From contig NZ_JAOZEW010000034.1 of assembly GCF_025847235.1 (NCBI RefSeq), forward strand, positions 1 to 36,928: a DNA stretch of 36,928 nt, read 5' to 3'. This document shows, in pieces, positions 33,946 to 36,928 of the stretch. Under the pieces are notes generated by a model, which had not been told where the DNA came from, did not search any database, and saw only the letters and a program-made list of their open reading frames with translations. The first letter of the stretch is position 1, and the number at the start of each line of letters is the position of its first letter. Made by a program: the position numbers and the translations under genes. Source of the DNA: Flavobacterium shii (GTDB lineage Bacteria; Bacteroidota; Bacteroidia; Flavobacteriales; Flavobacteriaceae).

Positions 33946-34494
33946 ATGGAATATTACAACTACCTGAAATCACTTCATCTCATCTTTGTAATCACTTGGT
34001 TTGCCGGACTGTTTTATATCGTTCGATTATTTGTTTATCAAATCGAAGCCAACGATAAACCATCGCCAGAGAAAGAAATTTTGCAAAAGCAATACAAGAT
34101 AATGACGTATCGATTGTGGTATATTATCACTTGGCCATCAGCTGTTTTGGCAAGTATATTTGCTTTCTGGATGCTATTTTTTACCGATTTAGGAAAATTG
34201 TGGTTGCAAATGCCTTGGATGCACGTAAAACTTTGCTTCGTTTTTTTATTATATTTATATCATGGGAAATGCCATCAAATATTCAAGCAATTACAAAATG
34301 ACGAAGTAAAACATACTAACAATTTCATGCGTTTGTGGAATGAAGGTGCAACAATAATCCTTTTTTCTGTGGTGTTTCTAGTTGTTTTAAAAAATGCAGT
34401 CAATTGGATTTATGGTGTAATCGGGATTATATTGTTTTCGGTTTTAATCATGTTGGGTTTTCAATTTTATAAACGTCTTCGTGAGAAAAAATAA
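33946..34494 (+). CDS. hemJ: Protoporphyrinogen IX oxidase, HemJ type
   Basis: A 182-residue four-span membrane protein. The N-terminal span YLKSLHLIFVITWFAGLFY contains the conserved His11 of HemJ. The cytoplasmic-side MTYRLWYIITWP and the central WMHVKLCFVFLLYLYH segment with adjacent His and Lys are typical. HemJ oxidises protoporphyrinogen IX to protoporphyrin IX in the inner membrane, supplying HemH, which is encoded just upstream. The family merges with CopD-like proteins in some annotations; the adjacent hemH and otherwise complete heme set favour HemJ. Confidence 0.88.
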   Translation: MEYYNYLKSLHLIFVITWFAGLFYIVRLFVYQIEANDKPSPEKEILQKQYKIMTYRLWYIITWPSAVLASIFAFWMLFFTDLGKLWLQMPWMHVKLCFVFLLYLYHGKCHQIFKQLQNDEVKHTNNFMRLWNEGATIILFSVVFLVVLKNAVNWIYGVIGIILFSVLIMLGFQFYKRLREKK

Positions 34495-34501
34495 TTATAA
34501 A

Positions 34502-34564
34502 TTGTTAATGCTGAATTATTAATGATAAATTTAAAACCTAGCACTGGTAATTCATAATTAACAA
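34502..34564. repeat. AT-rich inverted repeat before the histidine kinase
   Basis: TTGTTAATGCTGAATT (34502-34517) and AATTCATAATTAACAA (34549-34564) are complementary at 14 of 16 positions. A second AATTCATAATT follows at 34570-34580. The 93-base spacer between hemJ and the kinase gene consists almost entirely of this structure. There is no clear terminator run. Confidence 0.55.
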
Positions 34565-34587
34565 CTTACAATTCATAATTTAAAAAC

Positions 34588-36060
34588 ATGCTTAACAACT
34601 TCAAAATGTCGATGCTTTCGTTGCGCGTAAGGATATTCCTTTCGATGATTGTATTGATTGTTGTTGCTTCTGTTTTATTAGCTTCGATTTCGATTATTCA
34701 GTTTAAGAATGAGGCCAAAGAATACCATCAAGAGCGTTTGGAACGCAAAGAAAATGCTGTAAAAGAACATATCAACTATGTTTTATCTACTACAACTTAT
34801 CCTTTAAAAACAGCCAACTTAGATCTAATTTTTAAAGATAAAATCCATGAATTGGCTCAAATTCATAATATCGAAATCAACATTTACAGCCTTAAAGGAG
34901 AGCTCTTAAAATCATCCAAAGAGTCTTTTGCTGTTGATAAAGTTGCTCCACCAATCCCAGAATACATTTTAAAACTAGTTCGTTCATCAATAGAAAAACG
35001 CTTTGTAGATATAAAAACTCAAGATGGAGTAAAAAACCGTTCCTCTTATAGTTTAATAAAAGATGAGAAATTCAAACCGCTTGGTATTTTGAATTTGCCA
35101 TATATTGAAGATGATGGTTATTATGAAAATGAGTTAAATACTTTTTTAATTCGTTTAGGTCAGGTGTATTCCTTTATGCTTATTGTAGCATTTGCTTTGG
35201 CTTATTTCTTATCAACGTATATCACCAAATCATTAAAAACCATTTCGGATAAACTGAGTGAAACTAATCTGAATCAAAAGAACGAAATGATTGTTCTTGA
35301 AGCCAGCAGCAAGGAGATTAACTTCCTAATCAAGTCTTACAACGGAATGGTGGAAAAACTCGAGAAAAGTGCCATAAAACTGGCTCAAAGCGAACGTGAG
35401 GAAGCTTGGCGCGAAATGGCAAAGCAAGTTGCACACGAAATTAAAAATCCGCTTACGCCAATGCGTTTGACGGTACAGAGTTTCCAAAGAAAATTTGACC
35501 CGGCAGCACCAGATGTTAAACAAAAACTGAATGATTACTCCGAAACGTTAATTCAGCAAATAGATACTATGAGTGCAGTAGCTTCAGCCTTTTCTAATTT
35601 TGCTTCGATGCCTGCCCAACAAAATGAAACACTTAATGTGGTTGAAGTAGTCGAACTTTCGCTGGATATCTTTAATGAGGAGTATCTAGTTTTTCAAAGT
35701 GAAGAGGAAGAGATTATTTCAAAAATGGATCGAACGCAACTAATCCGAATTATTACCAATTTGGTTAAAAATGCTACACAAGCGATTCCTGAACACCAAC
35801 ATCACAAATCGATTCTGGTTACTGTAAAAAGACAAGGCGACAATGTAGAGATAACAGTAAAAGACAATGGAATAGGAATACAAAAGCAGGATATCGAAAG
35901 GGTTTTCGAACCAAAATTCACTACTAAAAATAGCGGAATGGGTCTTGGACTTGGAATTATAAAAAACATCATCGAAAATTATAAAGGAACAATTACCTTT
36001 GAAACAGAATACGGAAAAGGAACCACATTTACGGTTACATTACCAATTACAAACTCATAA
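34588..36060 (+). CDS. Membrane sensor histidine kinase
   Basis: A 490-residue kinase. Two membrane spans (about 13-36 and 190-212) enclose a periplasmic sensor region of about 150 residues; a HAMP region follows (about 212-265). The phosphoacceptor is His283 in AKQVAHEIKNPLTPMRLTVQS, of the NtrY-like type. The ATP-binding domain has RIITNLVKNATQAIP (N box), VKDNGIGI (G1) and GMGLGLGIIKNI (G2). No response regulator gene is adjacent, so its partner is unknown. Its start codon follows an AT-rich inverted repeat, and enoyl-CoA hydratase begins 11 bases after the stop, so the two are probably co-transcribed. Confidence 0.92.
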   Translation: MLNNFKMSMLSLRVRIFLSMIVLIVVASVLLASISIIQFKNEAKEYHQERLERKENAVKEHINYVLSTTTYPLKTANLDLIFKDKIHELAQIHNIEINIYSLKGELLKSSKESFAVDKVAPPIPEYILKLVRSSIEKRFVDIKTQDGVKNRSSYSLIKDEKFKPLGILNLPYIEDDGYYENELNTFLIRLGQVYSFMLIVAFALAYFLSTYITKSLKTISDKLSETNLNQKNEMIVLEASSKEINFLIKSYNGMVEKLEKSAIKLAQSEREEAWREMAKQVAHEIKNPLTPMRLTVQSFQRKFDPAAPDVKQKLNDYSETLIQQIDTMSAVASAFSNFASMPAQQNETLNVVEVVELSLDIFNEEYLVFQSEEEEIISKMDRTQLIRIITNLVKNATQAIPEHQHHKSILVTVKRQGDNVEITVKDNGIGIQKQDIERVFEPKFTTKNSGMGLGLGIIKNIIENYKGTITFETEYGKGTTFTVTLPITNS

Positions 36061-36071
36061 AAAACAGTATC

Positions 36072-36854
36072 ATGAACTACGAAAATATATTAATCTCGAT
36101 CGAAGAGAAAATTGCAACTATTACAATTAATCGTCCTACGAAGCTTAATGCTTTGAACAAAACAACGATTAATGATTTGCAAAAAGCTTTTAAATTATTG
36201 GCCAAAAACAATGACGTTCGTGTGATTGTTTTAACTGGAAGCGGTGAAAAAGCATTTGTAGCTGGAGCTGATATTTCGGAATTTGCAAATTATTCCATCG
36301 AAGAAGGAACAGCATTGGCTGCAGAGGGTCAAGAGAAATTATTTGATTTTATCGAAAATTTAAAGAAACCGGTTATTGCTGCCGTTAATGGTTTTGCTCT
36401 TGGTGGTGGATTAGAATTGGCGATGGCTTGTCATTTCCGAATTGCATCTGATAATGCAAAAATGGGATTACCAGAAGTTTCTCTAGGGCTTATTCCTGGA
36501 TACGGTGGAACACAACGTTTACCTCAACTTGTAGGTAAAGGTCGTGCAATGGAAATGATTATGACAGCAGGAATGATTAATGCAGAAGAAGCGAAACAAT
36601 ATGGATTGGTAAATCATGTAGTTCCTCAAAATGAGCTTATTGCTTATTGCAACACTATTGCAGAGAAGATAATCAAAAATGCTCCATACGCCATTTCTAA
36701 AGCGATTAAAGCTATAAACACCAATTATAAAGATGGTAAAAATGGTTTTGAAACTGAGATAAAATCTTTTGGAAAATGCTTCGGAACTAAAGATTTCATC
36801 GAAGGAACCACAGCATTCTTAGAAAAAAGAAAAGCTGTATTTACAGGAAAATAG
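36072..36854 (+). CDS. Enoyl-CoA hydratase/crotonase
   Basis: A 260-residue crotonase-fold enzyme of full length. The oxyanion-hole segments are AFVAGADISEF and AVNGFALGGGLELAMAC. The two catalytic glutamates are Glu115 and Glu135 (LPEVSLGLIPGYGGTQRLP), 20 residues apart as in rat mitochondrial crotonase, so hydratase activity rather than another crotonase reaction is likely. It would hydrate trans-2-enoyl-CoA in beta-oxidation. The gene is 11 bases after the histidine kinase and is followed by the start of a CGCAAAG-type intergenic repeat. Confidence 0.93.
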   Translation: MNYENILISIEEKIATITINRPTKLNALNKTTINDLQKAFKLLAKNNDVRVIVLTGSGEKAFVAGADISEFANYSIEEGTALAAEGQEKLFDFIENLKKPVIAAVNGFALGGGLELAMACHFRIASDNAKMGLPEVSLGLIPGYGGTQRLPQLVGKGRAMEMIMTAGMINAEEAKQYGLVNHVVPQNELIAYCNTIAEKIIKNAPYAISKAIKAINTNYKDGKNGFETEIKSFGKCFGTKDFIEGTTAFLEKRKAVFTGK

Positions 36855-36863
36855 TTTTCTATT

Positions 36864-36910
36864 TAACCGCAAAGAGTGCAAAGTTTTACGCAAAGTTCAC
36901 AAAGCTTTCT
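36864..36910. repeat. CGCAAAG-type intergenic repeat, partial
   Basis: TTAACCGCAAAG at 36864-36875 equals the left outer arm at 7232-7243, and further CGCAAAG and CACAAAG words follow. The matching right arm, if present, lies beyond the window. Confidence 0.65.
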
Positions 36911-36928
36911 TTAAATTTTCCTAGCGCT

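Overview
The window looks like chromosomal DNA of a Flavobacterium or close relative (Bacteroidota, Flavobacteriaceae). The DNA is AT-rich. Secreted proteins carry type IX secretion features, the gliding lipoprotein GldH is present, lipoboxes are typical, and several start regions carry the Bacteroidota -7 promoter motif TAnnTTTG rather than sigma70 boxes. No rRNA, tRNA, CRISPR array or phage was seen.

Layout. 1-2617 (minus): 5' part of a large exported lectin-like, multi-repeat surface protein that runs off the left edge. 2974-7059 (plus): ricT-gldH-PBP1A, a tightly packed unit. 7459-8899 (plus): both subunits of a 3-oxoacid CoA-transferase. 9267-12041 (plus): a secreted M4 metallopeptidase with Fn3, GEVED and a T9SS sorting tail. 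12092-14423 (minus): a lipoprotein, an unlisted 25-residue membrane peptide and an SpmA-SpmB fusion. 14748-17715 (minus): an AlkZ-like DNA glycosylase, a small membrane protein, a DEDDy exonuclease and an O6-alkylguanine methyltransferase with a possible clamp-binding tail. 17716-18396: a gene-free island of nested repeats. 18397-19808 (minus): hemB and a cytochrome c lipoprotein. 20039-22448 (plus): two uncharacterised exported proteins. 22527-24426 (minus): class I aldolase and a DUF4421-like outer-membrane protein. 24544-31255 (minus): hemF, GNAT, a small unknown protein, a REP-associated tyrosine transposase, hemE, hemD, hemC and hemA. 31469-34494 (plus): an AraC-type regulator, a small lipoprotein, hemH and hemJ. 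34588-36854 (plus): a sensor histidine kinase and an enoyl-CoA hydratase.

How the genes fit together. HemA, HemB, HemC, HemD, HemE, HemF, HemJ and HemH cover glutamyl-tRNA to protoheme except the aminomutase step (HemL, not in the window). The AraC regulator lies between the divergent hemA and hemH arms.

The most interesting material is the repeat biology. A RAYT transposase is flanked by REP-like palindromes, two of which form a perfect inverted doublet, and further copies lie up to about 10 kb away. A G/C-run inverted repeat sits across the hemA/hemC junction and encodes the ends of both proteins. Arrays of four 7-bp units lie about 11 bases before the start codons of both hemE and hemH. 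All repeat statements come from reading this window alone; genome-wide copy number could not be tested.
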